64,000 nucleotides of DNA from Flavobacteriales bacterium (lineage in GTDB: Bacteria > Bacteroidota > Bacteroidia > Flavobacteriales > BACL11): NCBI GenBank assembly GCA_002712715.1, contig PAUF01000007.1, positions 201,286-265,285 of the forward strand, given 5' to 3'. The position numbers and the translations under genes are program-made. The stretch's first letter is position 1. Each line of letters opens with the position of its first letter. The notes beneath the pieces are model-generated. The model ran no database searches. It was not told the DNA's origin and saw nothing but the letters and a program-made list of their open reading frames with translations. Of this stretch, positions 53,371 to 62,715 are shown in pieces.

Positions 53371-54210
53371 TTAGTTTGCTTTAGTTTCTGCCTCAGAAAT
53401 TTTCATTGGATACCTTTTCTTAATATACTCTTGATCACAATTTGGAAGTTGAGAGAACTCCATTCCGTATTTTTCTATTGCATACTCTCTTCTTATTTCG
53501 TTATATGCTTGAGTCAGCAAATTTTGCACTTCTATATATACTTTATAAGATGTGCCTTCTTGATTTTGAAGAGAGACAATAGCTTTTTGAGGATTATCTG
53601 AAGACGACTCATCCGCCAAAGGATTTAATTTATAATTATATTCATATCTAACTTTACCTTTAAAGGGACTTTTCTGCCATGAAATATTTCCTTCATCATC
53701 TGTTGTTCTAACTTGCTTCTTATTTTTATTTAGTTCTTTAATTAAAGGTTCATTTCCGCACAAACCATCACAACTTACAAAAACATCATTTTTCGTCAGG
53801 TCACCGTACCAACATCCATTAACAACTTTTGCGCATTTATCTTCACTTGGTGCGTATTGAAATTCGCTAATATTTCTTCTGTTATTTATGAATTTCTTTA
53901 ATTCTTCTAATAGAGGTTTTTTTGCTCCATTTTCGATGATGTTATATGTCCCTGATGCATCTATTTCTACTTTATTTGTTGGAACTCCCTGTCCAGCTAA
54001 AACCTTATTATTTTTATTTACAAGAACAACAAATATATTTCTTTTGTGAACTTCAGGCGTTTCAATTTTTTCTTCAGGCATTGGAGGTAGTTTTCTTGAA
54101 ATACCACTATCAACATCCATTGTTGTAGTTGCTAAAAAGAAAATAAGTAACAAGAAAGCTATGTCTGCCATCGATCCTGCGTTTATTTCTGGTAATCCTC
54201 TTCTTGCCAT
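53371..54210 (-). CDS. ExbD/TolR family protein with long Cys-containing periplasmic insertion (279 aa)
   Basis: LPEINAGSMADIAFLLLIFFLATTTMD TM; insertion DKCAKVVNGCWYGDLTKNDVFVSCDGLCGNEP. Confidence 0.88.
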   Translation of the reverse strand: MARRGLPEINAGSMADIAFLLLIFFLATTTMDVDSGISRKLPPMPEEKIETPEVHKRNIFVVLVNKNNKVLAGQGVPTNKVEIDASGTYNIIENGAKKPLLEELKKFINNRRNISEFQYAPSEDKCAKVVNGCWYGDLTKNDVFVSCDGLCGNEPLIKELNKNKKQVRTTDDEGNISWQKSPFKGKVRYEYNYKLNPLADESSSDNPQKAIVSLQNQEGTSYKVYIEVQNLLTQAYNEIRREYAIEKYGMEFSQLPNCDQEYIKKRYPMKISEAETKAN

Positions 54211-54212
54211 AT

Positions 54213-55439
54213 TTATATGTTTGTATTTATTGTTCTAACAAAATATGCAATCATCCCCCAGACTATTAACAGGCACGCTATTAAAATTAGATACAGGGTC
54301 ATAGTGATTAATATTCCTCCAATAGTTCCATCGGAAGAAATTATAGAGAAGCTAACCACTGATATTAATCCTAAAAATGTAAATAGAATTTTTCTAATAA
54401 ATTTCCAACCTAGATTAATAATATTCATAATAATTTTAGTTATTAAACTAACAAAAACCCCTAGTAATGAGGATATTATTGCAATTATAAATACCCCTAA
54501 TAACATATTTATAATTGTAGTATTGTAGACGTCATTGAATAGCCAAACATCCCCAATAATCCATCCTATTAAAATAGCTCCGCATATAATCCCAAAAGAA
54601 GTCAAAAGTCTTATAAAATAAGATGATCCATGGTTAGTAAAATTTTTAATCAGATTTAGTATAATGCTAATAAAAATTCCAATTATAGCTAAAACAAATG
54701 TAAAAGTGAATATCCCTAGTAATGAACTAATGAAACCAGTATCATTCGCATTTATAAAAGTTCTTGTGTCTCCTTGACCAAGAACTACATCAAATTCGCC
54801 AAATAACCACAGATCTCCAATAATCCATCCGAATAAAATAATTAAACCCACCACTCCAAACTTTATAGATGAGATTACCATATGTTTAGCTCCAAAGAAT
54901 GAGATTTTAGAAAACCAACTAATTCCACCAAAACTAATAATGCTTAAGAAAACGGTTACTAATAACATTATAGGATTCCATATAGGCCCCATAATTGAAG
55001 TTACTGTTAGTTTTTCGCTATCATTTATTTCAGGGTTTATTGATTCAGGATTAGTCCAGTGATTCCATTCTAAAGGAACAGCCTCATCTATATTTAAAGC
55101 TAATTTAGTCCATTCATGTGGTTGAGAAACAAACATTGTCTCATTACATAATTCAAAGAAACTTAGTTTGTTAGGCATATCGGAATTTATAGGATTATTC
55201 ATAATTAGAATCACATCTAGAAGAAAAATCCAATATACTAATCCCCATAGTGATCCGAATATTAGCTGTTTTCCAGCCTTTGGGTCTCTACTCTTGATAA
55301 TAAATCCTGCTGGGAGCGCGAAAAAAGGAAGCAATCTGGATATTAATCCATAAGGCTTTTTATTCGCTAGATTAACTATAACTGTAGCAAAAATAAATAT
55401 TAATGCAAGGGATAATATTATCCAAAGTATTACAGTCAT
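54213..55439 (-). CDS. Multi-TM membrane protein with internal duplication, between exbB and exbD
   Basis: Repeated GWIIGDLWLF / GWIIGDVWLF segments, many hydrophobic helices. Confidence 0.75.
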   Translation of the reverse strand: MTVILWIILSLALIFIFATVIVNLANKKPYGLISRLLPFFALPAGFIIKSRDPKAGKQLIFGSLWGLVYWIFLLDVILIMNNPINSDMPNKLSFFELCNETMFVSQPHEWTKLALNIDEAVPLEWNHWTNPESINPEINDSEKLTVTSIMGPIWNPIMLLVTVFLSIISFGGISWFSKISFFGAKHMVISSIKFGVVGLIILFGWIIGDLWLFGEFDVVLGQGDTRTFINANDTGFISSLLGIFTFTFVLAIIGIFISIILNLIKNFTNHGSSYFIRLLTSFGIICGAILIGWIIGDVWLFNDVYNTTIINMLLGVFIIAIISSLLGVFVSLITKIIMNIINLGWKFIRKILFTFLGLISVVSFSIISSDGTIGGILITMTLYLILIACLLIVWGMIAYFVRTINTNI

Positions 55440-55446
55440 TTAATTA

Positions 55447-56493
55447 TTATTTTCTTCTTTTTCTAGAAGGTTTGTTACTATGAACTACTAATAGGTCAAC
55501 TAAACTGATTGATGCATCTTCCATTTCATTAACAATACCATCTACTTTAGAAATTAGATAATTATAAAATAATTGTAATATCATAGCAACTATAAGACCA
55601 AAAACTGTAGTAAGTAAGGCTACTTTGATACCACCTGCTACTAGAGAAGGTGAAATGTCTCCAGCTCCTTCTATCGCATCAAAAGCTCCGATCATTCCAA
55701 TAACTGTTCCCATGAATCCTAACATGGGAGCTAATGCTATAAATAATGAAATCCAAGAAAGACCTTTTTCTAATTGTCCCATTTGGACTCCTCCATATGC
55801 AACGATAGATTTTTCTACTTGATCTATGCCTTCTGAAGATCTGTCTAGTCCTTGATAGAAAATTGAAGCAATAGGGCCTCTAGTATTTCTGCAAATTTCT
55901 TTAGCTGATTCTAGTCCTTTTTTGTTTAAGGCTTCTTCAACATTTCCTAGTAATTTTTGAGAATTTGTTGAAGATAGGTTTAAATAAATTATTCTTTCAA
56001 TTACAAGAGCTAGTCCAAAAATTAAACAAAGAAGAACTATTGACATGAAGAACGCTCCTCCCTCATAAAATTTATCTTTTAAAACTCGAGTCCAACTTTT
56101 TTCCTCAATGACTTCTTCTCCACTATCATTCATCATATCTTCTCCACCATTACTAATCACATCTTCACTGCTGTCACTAATCATTATATCTTCTCCGCTG
56201 TCACTCATCATCTCATCTTCAGTTTCATCACTTATTAACGCCTCCTCAATTTCATCATTAAACTCATCAATAATTTCCTCCATTTCAGCTTCCATCTCTT
56301 CTGAAATAGCTTCAATTTCTTCAGAGAATTCTTCAATAATATCCTCCGTCTCGCTAATGATGTCTTCCATCTCTTCAGCAGCCTCTTCTAAACTTTCTAT
56401 CTCTTCAGTTCCAAAAATACTAAATTGAGATTTTGACTCTATAGAGGTAAAAAAGAATGCGAACAAAGTTATTAATACTAGTAATTTTTTCAT
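55447..56493 (-). CDS. MotA/TolQ/ExbB proton channel family protein with signal peptide and acidic N-terminal region
   Basis: ExbB core: LERIIYLN...GPIASIFYQGL...APMLGFMGTVIGMIGAFDAI...ISPSLVAGGIKVALLTTVFGLIVAM. Confidence 0.92.
   Translation of the reverse strand: MKKLLVLITLFAFFFTSIESKSQFSIFGTEEIESLEEAAEEMEDIISETEDIIEEFSEEIEAISEEMEAEMEEIIDEFNDEIEEALISDETEDEMMSDSGEDIMISDSSEDVISNGGEDMMNDSGEEVIEEKSWTRVLKDKFYEGGAFFMSIVLLCLIFGLALVIERIIYLNLSSTNSQKLLGNVEEALNKKGLESAKEICRNTRGPIASIFYQGLDRSSEGIDQVEKSIVAYGGVQMGQLEKGLSWISLFIALAPMLGFMGTVIGMIGAFDAIEGAGDISPSLVAGGIKVALLTTVFGLIVAMILQLFYNYLISKVDGIVNEMEDASISLVDLLVVHSNKPSRKRRK
56114..56215. repeat. Short tandem repeat, 4 units of 24/24/27/27 bp (coding, ExbB acidic region)
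   Basis: TCTTCTCCACTATCATTCATCATA / TCTTCTCCACCATTACTAATCACA / TCTTCACTGCTGTCACTAATCATTATA / TCTTCTCCGCTGTCACTCATCATCTCA. Confidence 0.85.
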
Positions 56494-56521
56494 TTTATAG
56501 TTATTTTATTTATTAGATACG

Positions 56522-56529
56522 CAAATGTA
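56522..56529 (-). promoter_or_regulatory. -7 element TACATTTG upstream of exbB operon
   Basis: Exact TAnnTTTG, 28 nt before ATG. Confidence 0.6.
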
Positions 56530-56549
56530 TAAAAAATATACATTTAATT

Positions 56550-57152
56550 TTAGCTTGTATATGAATTAAACTTTCTATTAACTTCTTCCCAATTTATTAG
56601 GTTAAAGAAAGCTTCAATATAATCAGGCCTTCTATTTTGATAATTAAGATAATAAGCGTGTTCCCAAACATCTAAACATAAAATTGGATTTCCACCACAT
56701 GAAGATGGCATCAGCGGATTATCCTGATTAGGAGTAGAACAGACACAAAGTTTACCTTCTTTCACACATAACCACGCCCAACCAGAACCAAACCTTGTTG
56801 CAGCGGCATTGGAAAACTCAGTTTTAAAGTTTTCAAAACTTCCAAAGTCTCGTTTTATAGCTTCCGCTATGTCTCCAGAAGGAATTCCTCCACCATTAGG
56901 AGAAATAATAGCCCAAAAAAGGCAATGATTATAATATCCTCCACCGTTATTTCTAACCGCATTATTGATATTAGGATTTTGACAAATTTCTTCAATAGTT
57001 TTACCTTCTAGTTCGGTGTTCTTAATAGCGTTATTAAGATTATTAGTGTATCCATTGTGATGTTTGCTATGGTGAATTTCCATAGTTCTAGCGTCTATAT
57101 GCGGCTCTAAGTCCTCATAATTATATGTTAATTTTGGTAATTCGAATGACAT
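56550..57152 (-). CDS. sod: Superoxide dismutase (Fe/Mn family)
   Basis: [63 protein letters not shown] at 57152 preferred over supplied 57233. Confidence 0.95.
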   Translation of the reverse strand: MSFELPKLTYNYEDLEPHIDARTMEIHHSKHHNGYTNNLNNAIKNTELEGKTIEEICQNPNINNAVRNNGGGYYNHCLFWAIISPNGGGIPSGDIAEAIKRDFGSFENFKTEFSNAAATRFGSGWAWLCVKEGKLCVCSTPNQDNPLMPSSCGGNPILCLDVWEHAYYLNYQNRRPDYIEAFFNLINWEEVNRKFNSYTS

Positions 57153-57178
57153 AAATTTTATTTTTAAGTTATTAAAAG

Positions 57179-57186
57179 CAAAGATA
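57179..57186 (-). promoter_or_regulatory. -7 element TATCTTTG upstream of sod
   Basis: Exact TAnnTTTG in sulfotransferase-sod gap. Confidence 0.6.
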
Positions 57187-58020
57187 CTAAATTGGAGAAT
57201 AGGAATCATTAATTGAGCTAGATAAAAAATCACCTCCCAATTCTTTTAGATTTTCAGATTGAGTGGATCTAATAATATTATTACTTCTTCTAATTTTTTT
57301 TGTCGCTCTAATGATTAATTCATCCGAAAAACTAAGTTCTAAAAAAGTAAATATGTTTTGTAAAATCATTTTAGGTTGCTTAACAAAACTTTCATAAGAA
57401 AAATGCAAGTAACTGTGGCGATTAAAATTTTTAAAAAATTTGTGAGAGTGCTCCATACTCAATCTCCATTCAAGCATTCCTTTTTCTTGATTATTAATAT
57501 TAACTGGGAATTCAATTTTATTTTTATGAGCTAAATTCATAAGTAAATTTTCTTTTTCTCCAGTGTGCCAATTTTCCTTTTCAATTTTTTTGGAAATTGA
57601 ATAACTAACTTCCAATCCATTTCTAGTGATATAAATATATTTTGCATTTGGAAAGCTTTGGTGCAAAAAATTTAACCTAAAGCAATTAATAGGCAATTTT
57701 TCGAGTAATAATTTGCTGTTGGAGATCACTTGCTCTTTAAAAAAAATAGTTTTTAATTGATTAGTTTTCTTTAGGCAAATGTCTTCTGTTTGCACTTGTA
57801 ATTTCGGCTTAGTAAAATTGTGTTCCCAAATGTTAAATTCTGGGTACACTTTATGCCAAATTTTTCGAGGCTCATTTAAATATCGAATTTCAGGATGGTG
57901 AGAAATTGTATTGCCCAATAAAGTGGTTCCAGATCTTCCGCATCCAATTATGAATATAGGTGAGAATATATATTTATTTTTATTACAAATAAATTTTATT
58001 TCATCAATAAAATTTGCCAT
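57187..58020 (-). CDS. Sulfotransferase family protein
   Basis: [36 protein letters not shown] 5'-phosphosulfate loop; [17 protein letters not shown]. Confidence 0.87.
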   Translation of the reverse strand: MANFIDEIKFICNKNKYIFSPIFIIGCGRSGTTLLGNTISHHPEIRYLNEPRKIWHKVYPEFNIWEHNFTKPKLQVQTEDICLKKTNQLKTIFFKEQVISNSKLLLEKLPINCFRLNFLHQSFPNAKYIYITRNGLEVSYSISKKIEKENWHTGEKENLLMNLAHKNKIEFPVNINNQEKGMLEWRLSMEHSHKFFKNFNRHSYLHFSYESFVKQPKMILQNIFTFLELSFSDELIIRATKKIRRSNNIIRSTQSENLKELGGDFLSSSINDSYSPI

Positions 58021-58844
58021 GCTTCTTCTACTAGATTTTTGTTTATAAGTTTTTTGGCTTGTAAATGTTGTTCCTCGTCAGAATTAAATTCTGTATTGAT
58101 TTGTTTTGTGTCTATATTCGGAATAGAATCGTATGAAGCTAGTATTGCTAGGTCGTTTCCAGTTAAAACATTTGATGATTTTATTATATCAGGCAAATTA
58201 TCTATTCCCATGCCAATTTTGGATACAGGTTTAGGGATTTTGTATAGAGAATCTATATGAGTTTTCCCATACCAACTTCCACCCAATCTACTTACTATAT
58301 CAAGTTTGAACGGGTCTATATTTTCATATTCATCAAGAATGGATCTATTTATATGAATAGTACAAATTTTTGCTAAAATTAAGGCTCCTGATCCACCTTC
58401 TGAGCCAAGTTCAATAATATCTTGAATTTTACATTCAAAGTTAATTGGAGATTCTCCAACTCTTGAGGGAGCAACATTTATTGAAGCAATCTCAGTAAAT
58501 CCGGCTTTCTCAAATTCATTAGTGCCTTCAGGGAAATCACACGAGGCTAAAGATACTTGTTGGTCAATGCTTTTAGTAACTAATGCAATTGTACATTCTT
58601 TTGTTTCTTTAATATTTTGTAAAGTATGTTTAGTAGTATTGTCTCTAACCCTTCTAACAGGAGAAAAAACTAAAATAGGAGGATTGACTGAAAACACATT
58701 AAAAAATGAAAATGGAGCTAAATTTTTATTTCCTTGTGCATCAATAGTGCTTACTAAAGCTATAGGTCTTGGAGTAACAGATGAGGAAAGATATTTGTAA
58801 ATTGTTGATGTATCTGTTTCTTGAATGTTTATTGATTTAATCAT
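57996..58844 (-). CDS. Flavin reductase family protein (FMN-binding split barrel)
   Basis: SSVTPRPIALVSTIDAQGNKNLAPFSFFNVFSVNPPILVFSP. Confidence 0.9.
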   Translation of the reverse strand: MIKSINIQETDTSTIYKYLSSSVTPRPIALVSTIDAQGNKNLAPFSFFNVFSVNPPILVFSPVRRVRDNTTKHTLQNIKETKECTIALVTKSIDQQVSLASCDFPEGTNEFEKAGFTEIASINVAPSRVGESPINFECKIQDIIELGSEGGSGALILAKICTIHINRSILDEYENIDPFKLDIVSRLGGSWYGKTHIDSLYKIPKPVSKIGMGIDNLPDIIKSSNVLTGNDLAILASYDSIPNIDTKQINTEFNSDEEQHLQAKKLINKNLVEEAWQILLMK

Positions 58845-59818
58845 TTTTTAACATTTAAAATAGAGTGATTAGAATTGGCTTTGAAAATCTTGTTTGAAAT
58901 AGTTCCTAATCCTTCTATGGTCATTTTGATTTCATCTCCAGGATTTACCCACTTGCTTATATGATTTTCATTATTTCTTTTTTGTGTTCCATTTATTTCT
59001 AATAGACATCCAGTTCCTACAGTTCCCGACCCAATAACATCTCCAGGATAAAGAGTTGCCCCATAAGACGCTCTTTCAATTATCTCTTCAAAAGTCCAAT
59101 TCATGTCGGAAGCATTCCCTTTTGAGATTAACTGATCATTTAAATAGCATTCCATTTGTAAATTGTACTTGTTTCCAAAGTTAGTTTTTATTTTTTTAGA
59201 ATAAATTTCTTCAGGAGTTACTAAATATGGTCCTAAGATATTTGCAAAGTCCTTCCCCTTTGCGGGTCCTAAATTTAACTTCATTTCTTCTCTTTGGAGT
59301 CTCCTAGCGCTAAGATCATTATAAATACAGAACCCCCCTATGTATTGTTCAGCATCTTTTGAAAGGATGTTTCGGCCTTTTTTACTAATTACAATAGCGA
59401 ATTCAAGTTCAAAATCTAATTCTTCAAAGTGATCAGGCATTAGATATACATCTTGTTGATCAGCATAGATTTCATTGTGGTTTGAAAAATAAAATACAGG
59501 GAATTCGTCGAATTCAGCAATCATTGTTTTATTGCGATTTTTTCTGCAAGTTTCCACGTGTTCTCTAAATGCATAAGCGTCTCTTAATGAATTAGGTTTA
59601 TATATAGCTGGAAGAGGTACTATTTCTTCATATTTATGAATGTCACATAGATTTTTTTCTAAGTGATCTTTAATAGATTTTTTATAATCATTAATTTGGA
59701 TTAATTCAATAGAATTTATTCTTCCAAAACAACTATTAAGATTATAAATTAAATCTTCTTTTAGAACACCAATCAAATGCTCTTCAGAGGATTTTAATTT
59801 ATAAGAAATAATTTTCAT
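58841..59818 (-). CDS. Fumarylacetoacetate hydrolase family protein
   Basis: DAYAFREHVETCRKN, ELDFELEFAIVISKKGRNI, GFCIYNDLSARRLQ, GDVIGSGTVGTGCLLE. Confidence 0.9.
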   Translation of the reverse strand: MKIISYKLKSSEEHLIGVLKEDLIYNLNSCFGRINSIELIQINDYKKSIKDHLEKNLCDIHKYEEIVPLPAIYKPNSLRDAYAFREHVETCRKNRNKTMIAEFDEFPVFYFSNHNEIYADQQDVYLMPDHFEELDFELEFAIVISKKGRNILSKDAEQYIGGFCIYNDLSARRLQREEMKLNLGPAKGKDFANILGPYLVTPEEIYSKKIKTNFGNKYNLQMECYLNDQLISKGNASDMNWTFEEIIERASYGATLYPGDVIGSGTVGTGCLLEINGTQKRNNENHISKWVNPGDEIKMTIEGLGTISNKIFKANSNHSILNVKK

Positions 59819-59824
59819 TGATTA

Positions 59825-59832
59825 CAAAAATA
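59825..59832 (-). promoter_or_regulatory. -7 element TATTTTTG upstream of FAH-family gene
   Basis: Exact TAnnTTTG, 6 nt before ATG 59818. Confidence 0.55.
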
Positions 59833-59882
59833 GAATTTTTATTTGACCTTTAATATAATTTATTTTTCTTTCTAATTTCTTT

Positions 59883-59890
59883 TATATTTG
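59883..59890 (+). promoter_or_regulatory. -7 element TATATTTG upstream of hmgA
   Basis: Exact TAnnTTTG, 16 nt before ATG. Confidence 0.6.
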
Positions 59891-59906
59891 CTAAAAACGA
59901 ATTCTT

Positions 59907-61064
59907 ATGCCGAGATACCATAAATTAGGAAAAATACCTCATAAAAGACACACCGCCTTTAGAAAACCAAATGGTGATATTCATTACGAAGAGCTTTTTG
60001 GGATGGTTGGTTTTGATGGTATGTCATCATTATTATACCACTTGTATAGACCTACTCAAGTAAAAGCAATTAAGGAAGCTTATTCAGTATATCCGGAAAT
60101 TGCTGTAGAAAAGAATTTAAAATCATATTTGCTAAAAGGATTTGAAGCTCCAAAGAAAAAAGATCATTTAAACAGTAGAATATCGATTATGATCAATAAT
60201 GATTTAAATGTTTTATTATCTGCTCCAACTAATCTTCAGGAAGATTATTTTTACAAGAACACCGATGGGGATGAAGTTATTTTTGTTCATAAAGGGTCAG
60301 GAATTTTAAGAACATTTGTTGGTAATATAGAATTTTCGGAAGGAGATTATTTAGTCATACCCAGAGGAATCATTTATACACTTAAATTTAATACTGATAA
60401 TAATAGATTGTTCATTGTTGAGACGTATTCTCCAGTTTACACTCCAAAGCGATATCGAAATTATTTTGGACAGTTATTAGAACATTCTCCATATTGTGAG
60501 CGTGATTTACGATTCCCCACTGATTTAGAAACTCATGATGAAAAAGGAGATTTTATTATTAAGATAAAGAAAGAACATATGATACATGAGTATACATATG
60601 CATCTCACCCTTTTGATGTTGTAGGAGTGGATGGATATAATTTTCCATACGCGTTCTCTATTCATGATTTTGAGCCTATTACAGGTAGAGTTCATCAACC
60701 TCCTCCTGTACACCAAACATTTGAAACAGCAGGTTGTGTAATATGTTCTTTTTGCCCAAGAATGTATGATTATCATCCTGAATCTATTCCTGCTCCTTAT
60801 AATCATTCAAATATAGATTCTGATGAAGTTTTATATTATGTAGATGGAGACTTTATGAGTAGAAATCATGTGGAAGAAGGATATATTTCTCTGCATCCTG
60901 CAGGTATACCTCATGGACCTCATCCTGGAGCTGCAGAAAGAAGTATTGGTCAGAAATCTACTGATGAACTTGCTGTAATGATTGATACATTTGCTCCATT
61001 AAAATTAACTAAGTCAGCAATTGAGTTGTCTGACGGTAAATATCATAAATCTTGGATTGAATAA
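59907..61064 (+). CDS. hmgA: Homogentisate 1,2-dioxygenase
   Basis: MPRYHKLGKIPHKRHTAFRKPNG, FVHKGSGILRT, YHHES-type metal region PHGPHPGAAERSIG. Confidence 0.93.
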   Translation: MPRYHKLGKIPHKRHTAFRKPNGDIHYEELFGMVGFDGMSSLLYHLYRPTQVKAIKEAYSVYPEIAVEKNLKSYLLKGFEAPKKKDHLNSRISIMINNDLNVLLSAPTNLQEDYFYKNTDGDEVIFVHKGSGILRTFVGNIEFSEGDYLVIPRGIIYTLKFNTDNNRLFIVETYSPVYTPKRYRNYFGQLLEHSPYCERDLRFPTDLETHDEKGDFIIKIKKEHMIHEYTYASHPFDVVGVDGYNFPYAFSIHDFEPITGRVHQPPPVHQTFETAGCVICSFCPRMYDYHPESIPAPYNHSNIDSDEVLYYVDGDFMSRNHVEEGYISLHPAGIPHGPHPGAAERSIGQKSTDELAVMIDTFAPLKLTKSAIELSDGKYHKSWIE

Positions 61065-61068
61065 AATT

Positions 61069-62226
61069 ATGAAAGAAGATCTATCAAAAATTAATACGAA
61101 AACTTATAATTTAGAGAAGATTTTTTCTAAAGCAAAGGATTTTTTGCCTTTATATGGAACGGATTATGTGGAATTTTATGTAGGAAATGCAAAGCAAGCA
61201 GCTCATTTTTATAAGACCGCTTTAGGGTTTCAGTCTTTAGCGTATGCAGGATTAGAAACAGGAGTTAAAGACAGGACTTCTTATGTGGTTTATCAAGATA
61301 AAATTCGATTAATGTTCACTACTCCAATGTTAACTGGAGGTGAAGATATTCATGATCACATTAAAAAACATGGTGATGGAGTTAAAGTTATTGCATTATG
61401 GGTTGAAGACGCTACAAAAGCTTGGGAGGAAACTACAAATAGAGGAGCTGAATCATATTTTTCTCCAAAGGTGACATCTGATGAAAATGGAGAGGTAGTT
61501 TGTTCTGGAATAAAAATATATGGAGATACAGTTCATGTTTTTGTTGAAAGAAAAAATTATAAAGGAACTTTTATGCCAGGTTTTGAAAAATGGGAATCTA
61601 ATTATAATCCTCCTAATTGTGGATTAAAATATATAGACCATATGGTTGCAAATGTGGGATGGGGAGAGATGAATGTTTGGGAAGATTTTTATAATAAGGT
61701 CATGGGTTTTGCGAACTTAATTACATTTGATGACAAAGATATTTCGACGCAATACACTGCTCTAATGAGTAAGGTTATGACAAATGGCAATGGAAGAATT
61801 AAATTTCCAATAAATGAACCTGCTGAGGGATTAAAGAAGTCTCAAATAGAAGAATATTTAGATTTTTATAATGGTCCAGGTTGTCAGCATATAGCTGTTG
61901 CTACTAATGATATTGTCAGTACGGTATCTGATATGAAAAAAAGAGGTATTGAATTTCTTTCAATTCCAGACACCTATTATGACACTTTATTAGATAGAGT
62001 TGGAGATATTGAAGAGGATGTCATAACACTGAAAAAACATGGAATCTTAGTAGATAGGGATGATGAAGGATATCTATTACAAATATTTACAAAGCCACTA
62101 ACAGATCGCCCAACATTATTTTTTGAAATTATACAAAGAAAAGGAGCTCAATCATTTGGGAAGGGTAATTTCAAAGCGTTGTTTGAATCAATTGAAGCTG
62201 AACAAGCTCGAAGAGGAACGTTATAA
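61069..62226 (+). CDS. hpd: 4-hydroxyphenylpyruvate dioxygenase
   Basis: DYVEFYVGNAKQAAHFYKTALGF, YIDHMVANV, GCQHIAVATNDI, FFEIIQRKGAQSFGKGNFKALFESIE; ATG at 61069. Confidence 0.95.
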   Translation: MKEDLSKINTKTYNLEKIFSKAKDFLPLYGTDYVEFYVGNAKQAAHFYKTALGFQSLAYAGLETGVKDRTSYVVYQDKIRLMFTTPMLTGGEDIHDHIKKHGDGVKVIALWVEDATKAWEETTNRGAESYFSPKVTSDENGEVVCSGIKIYGDTVHVFVERKNYKGTFMPGFEKWESNYNPPNCGLKYIDHMVANVGWGEMNVWEDFYNKVMGFANLITFDDKDISTQYTALMSKVMTNGNGRIKFPINEPAEGLKKSQIEEYLDFYNGPGCQHIAVATNDIVSTVSDMKKRGIEFLSIPDTYYDTLLDRVGDIEEDVITLKKHGILVDRDDEGYLLQIFTKPLTDRPTLFFEIIQRKGAQSFGKGNFKALFESIEAEQARRGTL

Positions 62227-62249
62227 AAATTAATTTAAAAATTAAAAAA

Positions 62250-62705
62250 ATGAACAAACTATCAATTGGAGATAAAGCTCCTTCTATTAACTCGATAGAT
62301 CAAAATGGTGAAAAGATTTCGTTAGATAATTTTCTTGGCAAGAAGGTAGTATTGTATTTTTATCCAAAGGATATGACTCCCGGATGCACTGCTCAATCAT
62401 GCAATCTTCGTGATAATTATGAGAATCTCTTAAATTCAGGATATGTTATATTAGGATGTTCTGCAGATAGCCCACAGAAGCACAAGAAATTCATTGAAAA
62501 ATATGACTTGCCTTTTAATTTAATTTCTGACGAAAATAAAGTTGTTTTGAATGATTATGGTGTTTGGGGCCTGAAGAAGTTTATGGGTAAGGAATATGAG
62601 GGGATTATAAGAACAACCTTTATTATTAATGAACAAGGTATAATTGATGACATAATTACTAAAGTTAAAACTAAGGACCATACTTCACAGATTATCCCCT
62701 CTTAA
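62250..62705 (+). CDS. bcp: Thioredoxin-dependent thiol peroxidase (BCP family peroxiredoxin)
   Basis: VLYFYPKDMTPGCTAQSCNLRDNY. Confidence 0.94.
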   Translation: MNKLSIGDKAPSINSIDQNGEKISLDNFLGKKVVLYFYPKDMTPGCTAQSCNLRDNYENLLNSGYVILGCSADSPQKHKKFIEKYDLPFNLISDENKVVLNDYGVWGLKKFMGKEYEGIIRTTFIINEQGIIDDIITKVKTKDHTSQIIPS

Positions 62706-62715
62706 GTATATCGAT

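Noticed and set aside
56108-56428. Supplied + strand ORF of 106 aa, Ser/Ile-rich repeat protein
   Set aside because: Antisense shadow of the acidic-repeat part of ExbB; composition is explained by complementing GAA/GAT/TCA-rich codons.
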